Part shown: positions 50,128 to 63,320 of the stretch, one piece after another | Layout: each line of letters starts with the position of its first letter | Position numbering within the stretch: position 1 is the stretch's first letter | Assembly: GCA_947489445.1 (NCBI GenBank) | Contig: CANLDN010000008.1 | Span: 140,614 to 204,613, forward strand | DNA from: an uncultured Paracoccaceae bacterium | GTDB taxonomy: Bacteria > Pseudomonadota > Alphaproteobacteria > Rhodobacterales > Rhodobacteraceae | Direction of reading: 5' to 3' | Length of the DNA: 64,000 nucleotides | Program-made: the position numbers and the translations under genes | Notes under the pieces: generated by a model | Databases searched by the model: none | What the model was told of the DNA's origin: nothing | Seen by the model: only the letters and a program-made list of their open reading frames with translations

Positions 50128-52068
50128 TCACCTCATGTTAGTCAATCGTCGCGCCTCGCGTTGGATTTCAATGACCCGGTTGCGTGGAAAGGCGCGTCCG
50201 CCCGGTGGACTTAGGATCTCTACCAATCTGTCAATGTTCATCCGGGCCAATGCTGCCGCATCCTCGACCCCGGCGGCTGTCAGCCGTTCGGCTGAGACAT
50301 CACCAACCCCTGGCACATCGTTGACCGGGATGCGCACCCTGTCGGGCGGCTGCGGGACCGGCTTCGCGATACGGCGGATCAGGTCACTTTCGACCCGGGG
50401 TTCGCCATCGGTAACCACCTGGACGTCGGCCCGCGTGATGCTTGCGGCAGGAACTCCCGCCTCGAGGTAGGACTCCGCCACTAAATCCTCCCGACGTTTG
50501 CCCAGCGCCAGCCCTACTTCACCTTGCTCAATCGCGATCGAACGAATTTCGACCCGCATAAATTCGTTCGCTTCGATTGCCTGGCGTAACCGCGAGACAT
50601 TCTGTGATAGCACCTCAATCGACGATTCACGCGGTGTTGCAGTTTCGGCTTCAAATTCGATCGTGCCTAGTTGGTCACGCGAGATACCGGGTTCTGTTGG
50701 TTCGCTCACGCGGTCCGTAGCCAAGGCACAGAGTGTCGGAAAGACACAGCGGCAATCCTCTTCGGCACAGGTCACCAGACCATTTTCATCCAGTTCGATC
50801 CGCTGGAGCGGTGCCAGACGGTGTTGGATGCCGCGCGGTGGCAGCGCCTTGGGCCAAGGCGTGCCATCAGCGCCGGTTTCCTGCGGCCACAGAATATCGG
50901 CAATCGCGGTACGTGCCGGAACCTGCCAGTGATCGCCGGTTTTGTAATCACCGCCCTGTTCGAACCAGATCTGCACGCCGTCTTCAAGCTCGATCCATTT
51001 GGATTCCTGTACCGCAATCGCGTCTGAACCCTGATCCCAGCGGCGCAATATCGGATGGCTGTCAGCACCTTCGTCAAAGACGGGCAGGGTCATACCCTCA
51101 GGGACCAGCAGCGTGACATCTGCACTCACCCTATCCACGGCACTAACCTCTAGTAGCGGCCACGGTGTTGCCGTCAATTCTGAAACATCATTGACGATTT
51201 CGACCCAGTCACCTTCCTTGAGACCCCGTGCCTGATCCGGGCCCAGACTGTCGAGTGTGGCAATCGCGCCCTGAAGGCTGCGCAGTCCAAACACCACTGA
51301 TCCGTTGTCTCGTGACCATTTGAATGTCGCCTGTTCTTTTGCGCCACCCACCGCACCGGGTTCATGAATTTCAACACGATAAAGCTGGTTTTCAGGTCCA
51401 CGATATTGCGCATTGGGTGGCACAAGACAGGGGTCCTCGGACGGCATGTCAACCTTGGCCCGGGTGCGCAAACAGCGCGGCAGGTTCAGCTTGTCCCGTA
51501 CAAGTGCGTCCAGAAGGGCGTTACAGCCAAGTTCTTCGTTGCCCTCTTTGTCCAGTGCTACGGCCTTGACCTGACAGATGATCTTGGCGCGTGTTGCCGT
51601 GTCGGGGCCGCCCAATGCCAACTCGCGTATGCCATCTGCCTGCAAGTGGTTCATATGCCGTTCCCAAACGTCCAGATAAACCAGATATCGACCGCCCGGC
51701 TTCAACTCGGCCTTGTCACCTTCGGCCACTGGGTAGTCAGGTTGCGTGGTGTAGCGTATCGGTTCCGGCGCATATTGCGGCGGGCAATGCTGTTCGTGCA
51801 GAAGCTCGCACGCGATACCCTCAACATAATAGCGGCCCCAGCCGATCTCGAAATCGCATAGCAGATCATCATTGCAGGTGATTTTGAAACCGTCGTCCGG
51901 CCCGCCATGCGGACCAATCAGATCGGCGGCCAGCATGCGTGTTTGTTCCAGCAGAATGGCCACCTGCTCGTTCCAGTCCGCATCAAGCAGAATACGCCCT
52001 TGCTGCATTAAAACCCGCGCATATCCGTGCTGTCGGTGGTAGCTATCGCGACTAAGGTCCGCTTTCAT
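50128..52068 (-). CDS. DUF6519 domain protein with OmpA-like and helix-hairpin-helix C-terminal regions
   Basis: This 646-residue protein ends the right eCIS operon. The N-terminus (MKADLSRDSYHRQHGYARVL, then GRILLDADWNEQVAILLEQT) is the DUF6519 signature found beside phage-tail-like baseplate genes. After about residue 480 it carries a helical region with an OmpA-like look (ALGKRREDLVAESYLEAGVP) and a C-terminal helix-hairpin-helix (DVPGVGDVSAERLTAAGVED, about 585-605). DUF6519 proteins are probably baseplate-associated fibres or plugs. The extra tail might anchor the particle to cell wall or nucleic acid, which is speculation. It begins 12 bases after the tail-protein gene. Confidence 0.87.
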   Translation of the reverse strand: MKADLSRDSYHRQHGYARVLMQQGRILLDADWNEQVAILLEQTRMLAADLIGPHGGPDDGFKITCNDDLLCDFEIGWGRYYVEGIACELLHEQHCPPQYAPEPIRYTTQPDYPVAEGDKAELKPGGRYLVYLDVWERHMNHLQADGIRELALGGPDTATRAKIICQVKAVALDKEGNEELGCNALLDALVRDKLNLPRCLRTRAKVDMPSEDPCLVPPNAQYRGPENQLYRVEIHEPGAVGGAKEQATFKWSRDNGSVVFGLRSLQGAIATLDSLGPDQARGLKEGDWVEIVNDVSELTATPWPLLEVSAVDRVSADVTLLVPEGMTLPVFDEGADSHPILRRWDQGSDAIAVQESKWIELEDGVQIWFEQGGDYKTGDHWQVPARTAIADILWPQETGADGTPWPKALPPRGIQHRLAPLQRIELDENGLVTCAEEDCRCVFPTLCALATDRVSEPTEPGISRDQLGTIEFEAETATPRESSIEVLSQNVSRLRQAIEANEFMRVEIRSIAIEQGEVGLALGKRREDLVAESYLEAGVPAASITRADVQVVTDGEPRVESDLIRRIAKPVPQPPDRVRIPVNDVPGVGDVSAERLTAAGVEDAAALARMNIDRLVEILSPPGGRAFPRNRVIEIQREARRLTNMR

Positions 52069-52080
52069 GAATCCACCCTC

Positions 52081-54653
<2,573 letters not shown>

Positions 54654-54657
<4 letters not shown>

Positions 54658-57600
54658 GTCGTCACCTCGGTCAGGATAAGTGTGTCGGGCAGGTTGGTGT
54701 TGAGAAATATGAGCTGAGCCGCGCTGATCGATCCTTTAAGACGGCGGGCGAGGTCCGCGCGGACACGTGGCCGCGGAAGCGCGCTTGGGGAACGGGCGGC
54801 AAATCCGGCAAGCCGCTCGGCGAGCATTTCGGGCGTCTCTGCATCACGTTCACCAACAGCCTCCAGCAGGTCGATATCCACGTAACTTACCCCCGAAACG
54901 GCCTGCATGGTGGCAACGACATCGCTCAACTGCACAGGCTGGCCAAGGTCGCGGGCGGCAAATCCGAAACGCGCGATGAGTGCGGCACGCAACAGCGGCT
55001 CAACGCTCTCCCACAAATGGTCGGGATGTACGGCGACCCTGGCGCTCAGGAAAAGGAAGCTGGCTTCGCGCGGCGCAAGCACGACCGGCACCGCCAGATC
55101 GCCAAAATCTGAAAGTGCCGTTCTGAGGTTGCGGTAGAGTGCCGACTGTGGATCAATTGGCGCGTCATCGGCCCCCGCCAGCGTCACATGCACCACATCC
55201 CGACCACCATCGGACAGCCGCATTGCGTGTGCCTTGTCAATACCGGCATAAAGTACCGAAAAGTCGGTGTAATCCTCGACCGACACCAGACGGTCAAGCG
55301 CGCGCGTGGCAAGCGGCACCCGTTTGCGGGCCTGATCGCGGTTTTCACGATCCGCGCCGCCGCTCGCAGGACGAGGGTTGAAAACCTCCTGAACCCCTAG
55401 CGGTTTGGCCCCGAGCGTGGAGATCTGCCCTGCCGCGACATTGCCCGCTGCACCAATCCCGACGCGGTAGGTGGTGCGCACGTTTTCAGCGCCGCTAGGC
55501 AGGCGCGCACCGCGCAAACCATCGCCGAAGGTCGCGTATGTCTTGCCGTCATTGTCCGTCCGGGTCTGATATCCGCGGGTGTCGCCATCAAGTGACAGCA
55601 GGGTCTCAGTCTCCTGCCAGCGAATATCGTTGACCCGAACAGAAAGTGTGCTTGCCACACCTTCCGGCACGGGTGCCGAGACATGGGTGAGCGGGCCGTG
55701 GGCCAGTGCGAAAGTTTGCAATCGCGCGGCGTTATCACCACTGCCGATAGTTTCCGAGACGGTTTCGCCATGGCTGGCCAACACAACGTTGGCATTAAGC
55801 GTCACAGTGTTCCGCTTGTACCGATAGGCCAGCGGTTCGGCGAGGGTCAGCCATGTATGTAGCGTATCACCGGGCAGATCGATTTCATCGCCGGCGGGCG
55901 TGGTGATCCGTGCCGGGCGATGCGCGACGCCCGCGATCATGGCCAGTTCGGTCGTATCGACACCGGTTACGATCTGGCCATCACTTGTCAGGATATCCGT
56001 GCGTTCACCGGTGACGGCAAGCCAACGCCCAGCCTCCATGCTTTCGTATAATCCGTCGAGCTGAATACCTTCCTCTGCCACATCTGATACCATCGGTGCC
56101 TCCGCGAGTGGTAGCGACGCATTTTCGGCCCAGATCGCGAGGCCTCGAATATCGGCGAGTGAACCCTCGCGCCCAGTCAACCATGCGGCATCAAGCAACA
56201 CATAAGTCACGGTTTGAGAAATCCCATAGTCTGACCTGGCCGCACTGCGTGCCGCGATCACCTCAAAGATGCGGGAACCTGACGCGGGATAATCGATCAA
56301 CAGCAATCCACCAGGCACAATGCCAGTGTATTCTGCATCAAGTGCCAATATGTTGGCGGCTGTGGGGGTGCCCGCGAACCCGGTATTCTGGCGTTGCACT
56401 GACAGGGTGGCACCCGTCGCACTCATCGCGATGGTGGCCCTGCTATCCGACGAAACTTCGACCTGTAAAGGCGGCTGACCTGCAAAAACAAGGTTCGAAA
56501 CACCATCGATATCCACGGTCAATCCGGTATTCGGCACCGCTGCCGCCCCAGTGACGGGTATGTCAGCGACACCAATTGTTGTGGCAGAAATTGTGATACT
56601 CCGCCCGCCGACCGGCGGCCCCGACGCGGCGTCCCATGTGACCCGGACGTTTCTCAGCCGAAACCCTGACGCCGCATCCAGCGGCCCGAAATACAGTGCC
56701 TCGATCCGAACAGGAACGCCTTGTACATCCATATCCAAGGCCTGAATACGGCCACTGGAGACTGCGCCAACATCATCAAGCCCTGATAGATTTACTGAGA
56801 TTTCGGGTAGATTGATCATTGGGTCCCAGATCCTGATTACAAGGCTGATCGGTGCTGCCTGTCCCGCATCCAGATCGATTGCCTGCTGAAACGCTGCGGC
56901 CAAAACTGAAGGCCCGCCGGGGGCCACCCGTGCTTCGACGGAAAAGTTGCTGCGCATCTCTGCAAGTGGCCATTCGCGGCGCTGGACTTCGCCATCACCC
57001 AGATAGATGAAATCCAATGGCGCCGTTGCACCGAACGGCGTGGCCGACACCCGAAACGCATCAATCCCAAGCCGCTCGTCAGATGTGCCCCCGGTCACTG
57101 GAGCATTTGAATAGGCTGAAAACAGCGGCTGTCGGATTCCGGGCGTCAATTCTGCCAGGATCTGTGGCCCAAGATCAGCCGATACGCCATAAACGCGTGC
57201 GGGATCACGGCCCAATTGAAAGCGCGACGGTGGTTGGTCAGATGGCGGGCGGCGCAATGCCGTTAACACATCGCCCAACTGTTCAAGCGGGTTTGTCTGC
57301 CCGCGCACAATAATTTCGGGCGTGTTTGGAACGTAAAGGACCTCTTTGTCGGCGTACTCCACTCGTGTGCGATCTGCCTCAGTATCGACCTCGAGCGCGC
57401 GCACCTCATAAGGCACCCGGTGTCCCGGACCGGTGGCGAGAATGATCTGCCCGGCTTCCAACCCGGTCGCTCTCCCTTCCAGATAGACCGTGCGGACACC
57501 CTCAAATCCCGAAATGGGAAACAGTGCCTGAGGTTGCGACAATCGTGGCCTTAGGGTGCCCCACCTGTCCCGCGCCGCAAGCTCATGGCTGGTTTCGAAA

Positions 57601-58076
57601 GGTTCCGCGTTTTCGCCCGACTCCGGCAGGCTGCGTGCCAATGTTCCTGCAGGGATTGTGACCTCGTAACCTTCTTCCAGCGTGAAGGCGAGATAGACGC
57701 TGGCGGCCACGCCGGGCCGCAACCGATAGCCCACCAGCCGCCCCAGTTCGAGTACCGAGCGCCGCTCTGTCGCGGTGCCGAGATAACCTTCGTTGGCGAT
57801 CCGCTCCTGATAGAATGTCAGCACATCGGACACCACGGCCCAGGCATCAAGCAATGCAATTGACGGGTCAGTCAGGTCGCGGGTGGTCAGCCGTTGCAGT
57901 GGGCGGGTGCCACCCGGCAATGCATGGCTGGTCAGCCGCGCGATCATGGTTGCAAAGAAATCGGGATGCGTGCCGATCCGTGTATTGATCGCACGCTGGT
58001 CGGCGCGGTTATGAATCCTGCGGGGGGTGACTGGACCGATGCCTTCGCAGCACCCGCATGTCGGGTCGATACTCAT
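54654..58076 (-). CDS. giant baseplate assembly protein 2 (gp47/J-like C-terminus)
   Basis: This 1140-residue protein starts with a Cys-rich tag (DPTCGCCEGIGPVTPRRIHN) and the segment LDAWAVVSDVLTFYQERIANE-type N-terminal domain (about 70-110) followed by LGTATERRSVLELGRLVGYR. The long middle is beta-rich. The C-terminus (RALDRLVSVEDYTDFSVLYA, then FGFAARDLGQPVQLSDVVAT) is the baseplate J/gp47-type end. It matches the putative baseplate assembly proteins of non-Afp eCIS. It is longer than usual, with extra beta material between about 400 and 640. It overlaps both neighbours by 4 bases. Confidence 0.9.
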
Positions 58077-60706
58077 CTGCCACCTCTCATGTCAAAGGCA
58101 ACGCGCCCGTTTTCCGGCGCATTCGGGTCGCTGTCAGCACGCGCTATTTCAAGCGGCCCGATGGGTAAAACCCCGGCCTCCAGCGCGCCATTGGGTCCTT
58201 CATAAAGCCGTTCGAGCCGTGTCATCGTGACGCTTTCAACCCCGTCCACGTCCTGCGCAGCTGCCAGAAGGTTACTGAGGGCCACATCACCGTCAAAGCT
58301 CAGCCGGTCAGGATGGAAGAGACCAAGACAGCCATCAGGCAGACAATCAGCGCTGAAGACGGCCTGCAAATCACGCTTTACTGCGGCTCTCAGATGGGTG
58401 GGCGTAACACAGACAATCATGCAGATATCAATCGGTATCTGTTCTGCGGGGCGCACGGCAAGATCATGCCCGATGCGGCGGTATCGGCTAAGTTCGGTGA
58501 AAACTTCGGCCAGCAATGGCGTATCGGCGATAGCTTGTCCCACCGGATCAATAGCCACTCTTATCTCATACCAGCTACCGTTCCAGCGCTGCTCTGCTGC
58601 TGCGCGCTGCACCTTTGGATGCCGTTCGGCGATTTCGGCATAATCAGCAGGTATGATGGCCCGTGCCAGTTCCTGCCCAATGGTGTGCGGTGCAAACAGC
58701 TTGGCTTCGTCAACGGGTTCCGGTGCGGTGCCACCAATGGCCGGCAGTGGATTGCGCGGTGTCAGGATCAGCCCATCGATCAGCGTATCATGCACGGGCA
58801 CGGTCACCTTGTCGGCGCCCACATTACCGCGTGGGCCATTGCCTGTGCGTCGGGTGACATGGACGCGGTGGAATGGATCGGGTGCACGTCCCATCCGGTT
58901 GTCACCAAAGCGCAGCACGGCCCGTCGCCGGGTGTCGATCTCTGCCACCACATGGGCGTCTCGCGCGCCGCTCGACAACAGGTCACGCATCACGGTCCAG
59001 GTCTGCGACGTTTGGCCCGGTGGAATACCGACCGGATCGTCAGGCGGCACGCAGCCGGGATCGGGCGTGCTGATTACATGCAAGCGCGGCACGGCCTCGC
59101 GCGGATCCTGGCTTAGACTGCTGATGGCTGGTGCTTCATGGTCTGCGGGTGCTGCGAATGTGAGCGGCCCGTCAAGCGGTGTATGGGTAAAGCGGCCCGC
59201 CTTGCGTGTCGTTTCCGCCAATCGCCCCTCTGCCAAACAAACCGGCGGATCATCGGCCAGTGGAACGCAACCCAGATCATCTTCGGGCTGCCAGCGGCCA
59301 TGATCAGCCAGCACGACGTTTCCGCGAATGACTGAGACATTTTCCAAAAGCGCGCAATCAGGCGGCGGTCCAAGCGTCGAAATGCAAAGCGGCGCCGGCA
59401 GTGCGTCCTCTTCGCCCCATGTCACCTCCAGCAATGGTTGAGCGGTAAGCGGATCGACGGTGGGCGTGACGGAGGTGAGACGTACTGCGTGACGCCGGGT
59501 TGGATCGGCATCCGCAGCATTCCCTGTATTGGGCCCCAACCGTTCTTCAAAGATCAGCAAATCACCGGCGTGCAGGTCGAGCGTGCGGGTGCCCTGCCGG
59601 GTTTCGTCCTTCGCAGACGCTGGCTGATACGAAGCGGTGTCATCCGGGGTCGGCGTATCGGGGTCCTGAGAGTCGGGCGCTGGATCAGGTTCAGGAGGCG
59701 CACCGTCCACCAATGTGACCGATGTCGCGCCTCTTGGCAGGCAACACGCGCTGTCACCCCAAGTATAGACATGAATTTCATTATGTGCCGCGCGTAAGCG
59801 GATCATAATATCGGGATCAGGGACAAGCGGTACAAAGACCTCGTACAGGTTTTCGTCGATACCTTCGAACGCAGACCAATCTGGAACGGCCCCGCTGGTG
59901 TCGGGGGCACCGTCAAATGTGGTCGTAAAGGACAGGCTGCCGGCACGAATATCATGGTCCGCATTGGTGCTGATCGCCAGCCAAGTGCGGGCATTACAGC
60001 CTTCGTGCAAATGATAATCGACCAGACGGGCATGCCGCTTGACTGAAACCCGGCGGCGCGCAGTGCCCAGATAGGCCTCGGTCGCGACGGCGTCCTGATA
60101 ATAGCTCAGGTAGTCGCCGGTATAAGCCAGCAATTCGACCAGTGTGATGCCGATATCGGGGACATGCCGCTCGGCCCAGTCCGGCATCGTGACCGCAAGC
60201 CGATCGAGGATCAGCGCGCGGAAACTGGCATAATCCTTGGCCAGATAATCGATTTGTGGCGGCGGTGGGGTCACTTCGATGCAAGTACGCTCTGACTTGC
60301 AATCCATGTCAGACGGACAGTTGGCCTTAAAACTGAAGTCCAGACAGCGATAACGCGGATCGAACGGCGCGTCCTCGACCAGATTGACCAGGCACAGGCA
60401 ATAGGTGGAAAAATCACCGGGCCGATCCACCGTCAGTACGACGCAATTGTCACGTTCAGGGTCCGTCTGCGGGCAAAGACGCATGTCGATGACCGCAATC
60501 CTGGTTTCTCGTACACCTCCGCAGATATCAAAGTTTTCGACCGTCAGATCGGTTGGCGCAGGGCCAAGGAAATAAACCGTCAGTTCGCGCTGATCATCGC
60601 TGACTTCAAGATAATCAAGCCCGTTTATCTGGGCTGCACGCACAATCGCGCGACGGGCCTCAGTTTGGCAGGTCAGTTCTTTAGCTGTTTTGCATCCACA
60701 ACTCAT
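58073..60706 (-). CDS. giant baseplate assembly protein 1
   Basis: This 877-residue protein has a Cys-rich N-terminus (MSCGCKTAKELTC) and the conserved baseplate-assembly block IDYLAKDYASFRALILDRLA (about residues 150-170), followed by LLAYTGDYLSYYQDAVATEA and YLGTARRRVSVKRHARLVDY. The C-terminus (about 700-830) again resembles the gp47/J end. Two such proteins in a row form the wedge ring in this class of tail-like particles. The start overlaps the gp25 stop, and the stop overlaps baseplate protein 2. Confidence 0.92.
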   Translation of the reverse strand: MSCGCKTAKELTCQTEARRAIVRAAQINGLDYLEVSDDQRELTVYFLGPAPTDLTVENFDICGGVRETRIAVIDMRLCPQTDPERDNCVVLTVDRPGDFSTYCLCLVNLVEDAPFDPRYRCLDFSFKANCPSDMDCKSERTCIEVTPPPPQIDYLAKDYASFRALILDRLAVTMPDWAERHVPDIGITLVELLAYTGDYLSYYQDAVATEAYLGTARRRVSVKRHARLVDYHLHEGCNARTWLAISTNADHDIRAGSLSFTTTFDGAPDTSGAVPDWSAFEGIDENLYEVFVPLVPDPDIMIRLRAAHNEIHVYTWGDSACCLPRGATSVTLVDGAPPEPDPAPDSQDPDTPTPDDTASYQPASAKDETRQGTRTLDLHAGDLLIFEERLGPNTGNAADADPTRRHAVRLTSVTPTVDPLTAQPLLEVTWGEEDALPAPLCISTLGPPPDCALLENVSVIRGNVVLADHGRWQPEDDLGCVPLADDPPVCLAEGRLAETTRKAGRFTHTPLDGPLTFAAPADHEAPAISSLSQDPREAVPRLHVISTPDPGCVPPDDPVGIPPGQTSQTWTVMRDLLSSGARDAHVVAEIDTRRRAVLRFGDNRMGRAPDPFHRVHVTRRTGNGPRGNVGADKVTVPVHDTLIDGLILTPRNPLPAIGGTAPEPVDEAKLFAPHTIGQELARAIIPADYAEIAERHPKVQRAAAEQRWNGSWYEIRVAIDPVGQAIADTPLLAEVFTELSRYRRIGHDLAVRPAEQIPIDICMIVCVTPTHLRAAVKRDLQAVFSADCLPDGCLGLFHPDRLSFDGDVALSNLLAAAQDVDGVESVTMTRLERLYEGPNGALEAGVLPIGPLEIARADSDPNAPENGRVAFDMRGGR

Positions 60707-61065
60707 GGTACGCTCCGCTGGAAACTGTCAGTGCGCGTCTCGCCCGTGCGTTTGATAAGATAACGAACGTCCACCTGCAGCACCGCCTCCTGCGTCGAAG
60801 CGACCAGGACCTGCACGGTGATCAGATCACCTAGATACTGCTGTAAACCAGCCTGCGCATTGCGCTGCAGGGTCGAGGCGAGGGCATCGCTGTTGGGTTC
60901 GAACACGACCTCTGCCAGGCCCCCACCAAAGTCAGGCCGATTAACGCGCTCCCCCGCCCGGGTGAACAGGAATTGTTCGATCATATCGCGAATATGATTG
61001 TCGCCATCAGTCAGTGCAGTGCGTCCGCGCGCATCGAAATCAAAGGGATAGTCGATCCGTATCAT
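60703..61065 (-). CDS. gp25-like baseplate wedge protein, right system
   Basis: This 120-residue protein has the gp25/GPW fold: RIDYPFDFDARGRTALTDGD at the N-terminus and HIRDMIEQFLFTRAGERVNR, with the ring-forming PDFGGGLAEVVFEPNSDAL. ATG at 61065 overlaps the stop of the PAAR-like gene (ATGA). A longer in-frame start upstream lies inside that gene and gives no family match. Its presence in addition to the left gp25 supports a second, separate system. Confidence 0.93.
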   Translation of the reverse strand: MIRIDYPFDFDARGRTALTDGDNHIRDMIEQFLFTRAGERVNRPDFGGGLAEVVFEPNSDALASTLQRNAQAGLQQYLGDLITVQVLVASTQEAVLQVDVRYLIKRTGETRTDSFQRSVP

Positions 61066-61385
61066 ATCGCCTTCACCCGTGTTTGTGTTGTAGCAATGAT
61101 CACGCCCGTACCGGTTGGAGCGCAAACAGCCTGAGAGCTTTGCAACAACAATGGCTGACCGCTGGCCTTGACCCGCGTCGCACCGCTGGTCCATTGCGCA
61201 GTGACACAAGGGCCATTGCCGGCGGTGGGCGGCGGCAAGGTGCAACCAGCGATGGTGTAAGGCACAGGCTGCACGGTCACTTTCATGCCGCTGACGCTGA
61301 CCCGCGCGTCCGGCTTTGTCGGTTGTGCCTGACCGCCGTGCAGACAAGTCACAGTCGCCCCCTGATGCAAAACAAACCCCGACAT
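61062..61385 (-). CDS. small PAAR-like spike-associated protein, right system
   Basis: This 107-residue protein carries four Cys in a conserved pattern: ATVTCLHGGQA, IAGCTLPPPT, GPCVTAQWTSGATRV and QAVCAPTGTG. It lies between spike and gp25, the position of PAAR in related clusters, and the Gly- and Pro-rich short strands resemble a PAAR-like cone. The Cys set may bind zinc or iron at the tip. The start at 61385 overlaps the spike stop (TAATG); the longer in-frame frame reading into the spike gene is not used. Confidence 0.78.
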   Translation of the reverse strand: MSGFVLHQGATVTCLHGGQAQPTKPDARVSVSGMKVTVQPVPYTIAGCTLPPPTAGNGPCVTAQWTSGATRVKASGQPLLLQSSQAVCAPTGTGVIIATTQTRVKAI

Positions 61386-61882
61386 TATGTCACCTCCAGT
61401 GCTGTGCCATTCACCGATGTCTTGGGACCTTTGAGCGCGACAGTCGCCCCTTGGCCGGTGGTGATCTCGACCCCCTGCGGATCCATGGTTATCTTCAAAC
61501 CGCTCTGCGCCTCGATCGTCACCGATGCCGGGCCCGGACCGTCGGCTATCGTGATCGTCGCGGTGTCGGTTTTGAGCACCTTCATTTCGGCGATCTGCGG
61601 GCTGGCAGGCACATCCCCGGATGTATCCCAGAAACAACCCATCCAGACCGGGTGTTCGGGATCGCCGCGTTCGAACATGATCCACAACTTGGCACCGACC
61701 GACGGAATGAAGAAGAAACCCACCCCACGCCCGGCATAAGGCACGCAGGGCATCGCCCAGGTCAGCGTGTTGGTTCCGAACACACTAGGTAGCTTGATCT
61801 GCACACGGCCAAGCCGGTTGGGGTCGATATTATTGGTGACTTCCCCACGGAAAAGCCCATCAAGTGACAACCCGTTTGTCAT
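61385..61882 (-). CDS. gpV/gp5-type baseplate spike protein, right system
   Basis: This 165-residue protein has an OB-fold domain (about 10-85: DGLFRGEVTNNIDPNRLGRV, then AMPCVPYAGRGVGFFFIPSV) and a C-terminal beta-helix spike (about 100-165) with DTATITIADGPGPASVTIEA. The sequence VWMGCFWDTS between them is the typical gpV hinge. It forms the spike needle that pierces membranes, capped by the next small protein. In the left system this is fused to the hub. Confidence 0.92.
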   Translation of the reverse strand: MTNGLSLDGLFRGEVTNNIDPNRLGRVQIKLPSVFGTNTLTWAMPCVPYAGRGVGFFFIPSVGAKLWIMFERGDPEHPVWMGCFWDTSGDVPASPQIAEMKVLKTDTATITIADGPGPASVTIEAQSGLKITMDPQGVEITTGQGATVALKGPKTSVNGTALEVT

Positions 61883-63015
61883 GGCACCACCAACGGCGTG
61901 GTTGTTCCAAGCCCTTCACGTGATAGATTGAATTTCTGTTTATAAAGGCCCTTTTTGACGTCAATGGTGTGGGTGACAGTCTTGACATAAAAGCGCCCGT
62001 CAAAACTGTCACCCGCGCCGCGTACATCGACAAGACTGCGCGGCTTTAGAATGCGGCCATAACGCAGCGCATCAAGCGTCCCTTCAGCCGTCACAACGCT
62101 GTCATAGGACTCGTTGACCTTGCCCTGCGCCCGGACACGTTTCTGGGCATCGCTTTCACCATCCGGCCCGTCACCAAGGAATTCCTTTTTGCGTGGTTCG
62201 GGGATGCGGGCGGCCAATGGTACGCCACGACTGTAGCTGTCGATGGTTTCGGTGCCGCCTGATGACTTGGTGTAGGTCAGCGATTTGGGTGACAGCTCGC
62301 CATAGGAAAACGTCATCGTCTCGACGTTGCTGCCTGGCCCCATATTCACCGACAGCGCAGGTTGTGGCAGGCTCAGCCGCGGTGGCGGACCCCAGTAGGC
62401 GGTGTTGGTCAACGGAACCAGACCAGGCTCCACATAAAAGACAAACCCGTGCTTGCTGGCTAGTTTCTTGATGAATTCAAGATCGGTTTCCTTGGTCGTC
62501 TGGCTCCGCGTCTGTTCCGTGACCGGGGTGATCAGCGCGTCGTCGGGTGGCATCACTTGCGGGATGATGCCGTAGTCGATGATGTAGGGCAGCAGGATAA
62601 AGGGCACGATCAGGTTGTCGCCCAGTTGCGGGTATGGGCGCTCCTCTTTCTCGAGATCCATCATCACACTGACATCTTCGCCGGTTACCGTCAGCTTTGA
62701 CTGTCCGGGTGTGTCGCTGGGCGCAAGCTGGTGGGTGGTAATGATGCCATCCATGATCGGTAGTGGCGTGATGCCGAACAGCACTGACAGCACCACACGC
62801 GTGAATGGCTTCAGCTTGTTCTCTTCCAGCAGCGCAAAGTCCTTGCGGTCGGCCAGTCCCCGCCCGACCTGGAACACCATCTGAAAGCCTGAGCGATCGC
62901 TATCCTTGGCTGTCACCTCAACGCTCTGTAATGCCTCGTTCAACTTGAGCGGTGCAGGTGTGGGGAGGTTTTCGCCCAACAGAAGTTGCAGGTGAAGGCC
63001 AAAGAGGTTGATCAT
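61879..63015 (-). CDS. gpD-like hub protein, right system
   Basis: This 378-residue protein resembles phage late-control protein D. Visible are LNEALQSVEVTAKDSDRSGF near the N-terminus, a gpD-type middle (TKETDLEFIKKLASKHGFVF) and the late KPRSLVDVRGAGDSFDGRFY followed by VKTVTHTIDVKKGLYKQKFN. It forms the trimeric hub between tube and spike. It overlaps the LysM gene and the gpV gene by 4 bases each. Confidence 0.92.
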   Translation of the reverse strand: MINLFGLHLQLLLGENLPTPAPLKLNEALQSVEVTAKDSDRSGFQMVFQVGRGLADRKDFALLEENKLKPFTRVVLSVLFGITPLPIMDGIITTHQLAPSDTPGQSKLTVTGEDVSVMMDLEKEERPYPQLGDNLIVPFILLPYIIDYGIIPQVMPPDDALITPVTEQTRSQTTKETDLEFIKKLASKHGFVFYVEPGLVPLTNTAYWGPPPRLSLPQPALSVNMGPGSNVETMTFSYGELSPKSLTYTKSSGGTETIDSYSRGVPLAARIPEPRKKEFLGDGPDGESDAQKRVRAQGKVNESYDSVVTAEGTLDALRYGRILKPRSLVDVRGAGDSFDGRFYVKTVTHTIDVKKGLYKQKFNLSREGLGTTTPLVVP

Positions 63016-63311
63016 GGCGACGCTCCGGGCAGAAGTGCCACAACCAGCCGCTCGCCTGTCTCGTCAACCAATGCCTCGGCACGCATCGCGTTGTTGACGT
63101 CAGCGATCTGCCAAAACAGCTCTGGGTCGCCCAGATAGCGGGCTGCAATATGGTCAAGCCGGTCGCCTTCCTTCACTACATGTTCGCGGATCACCGTGCC
63201 GCCACCGGCGGGCGGCAGGAAGCGGCGCGCGACATATCTGCTCTCGCGCCCGTCCGGACCGACAAAGGTCAGGATGTCAAGATTTGCGTATCTGCTGCCG
63301 GGTTCAAACAT
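63012..63311 (-). CDS. LysM domain hub protein, right system
   Basis: This 99-residue protein is mostly one LysM domain (about residues 44-80: HVVKEGDRLDHIAARYLGDP, then ELFWQIADVNNAM), preceded by a short beta start. In eCIS and myophages, such a LysM protein (gp53-like) fixes baseplate wedges to the hub rather than binding peptidoglycan. In the left system the same domain is fused to the tube-hub protein. It follows that gene after a 9-base gap with a TGAGG ribosome-binding sequence. Confidence 0.9.
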   Translation of the reverse strand: MFEPGSRYANLDILTFVGPDGRESRYVARRFLPPAGGGTVIREHVVKEGDRLDHIAARYLGDPELFWQIADVNNAMRAEALVDETGERLVVALLPGASP

Positions 63312-63320
63312 GTTAAAACC

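Noticed and set aside
58313..59303. Overlapping plus-strand frames of 267 and 216 codons
   Set aside because: Both lie opposite the baseplate assembly protein 1 gene; products lack any domain features.
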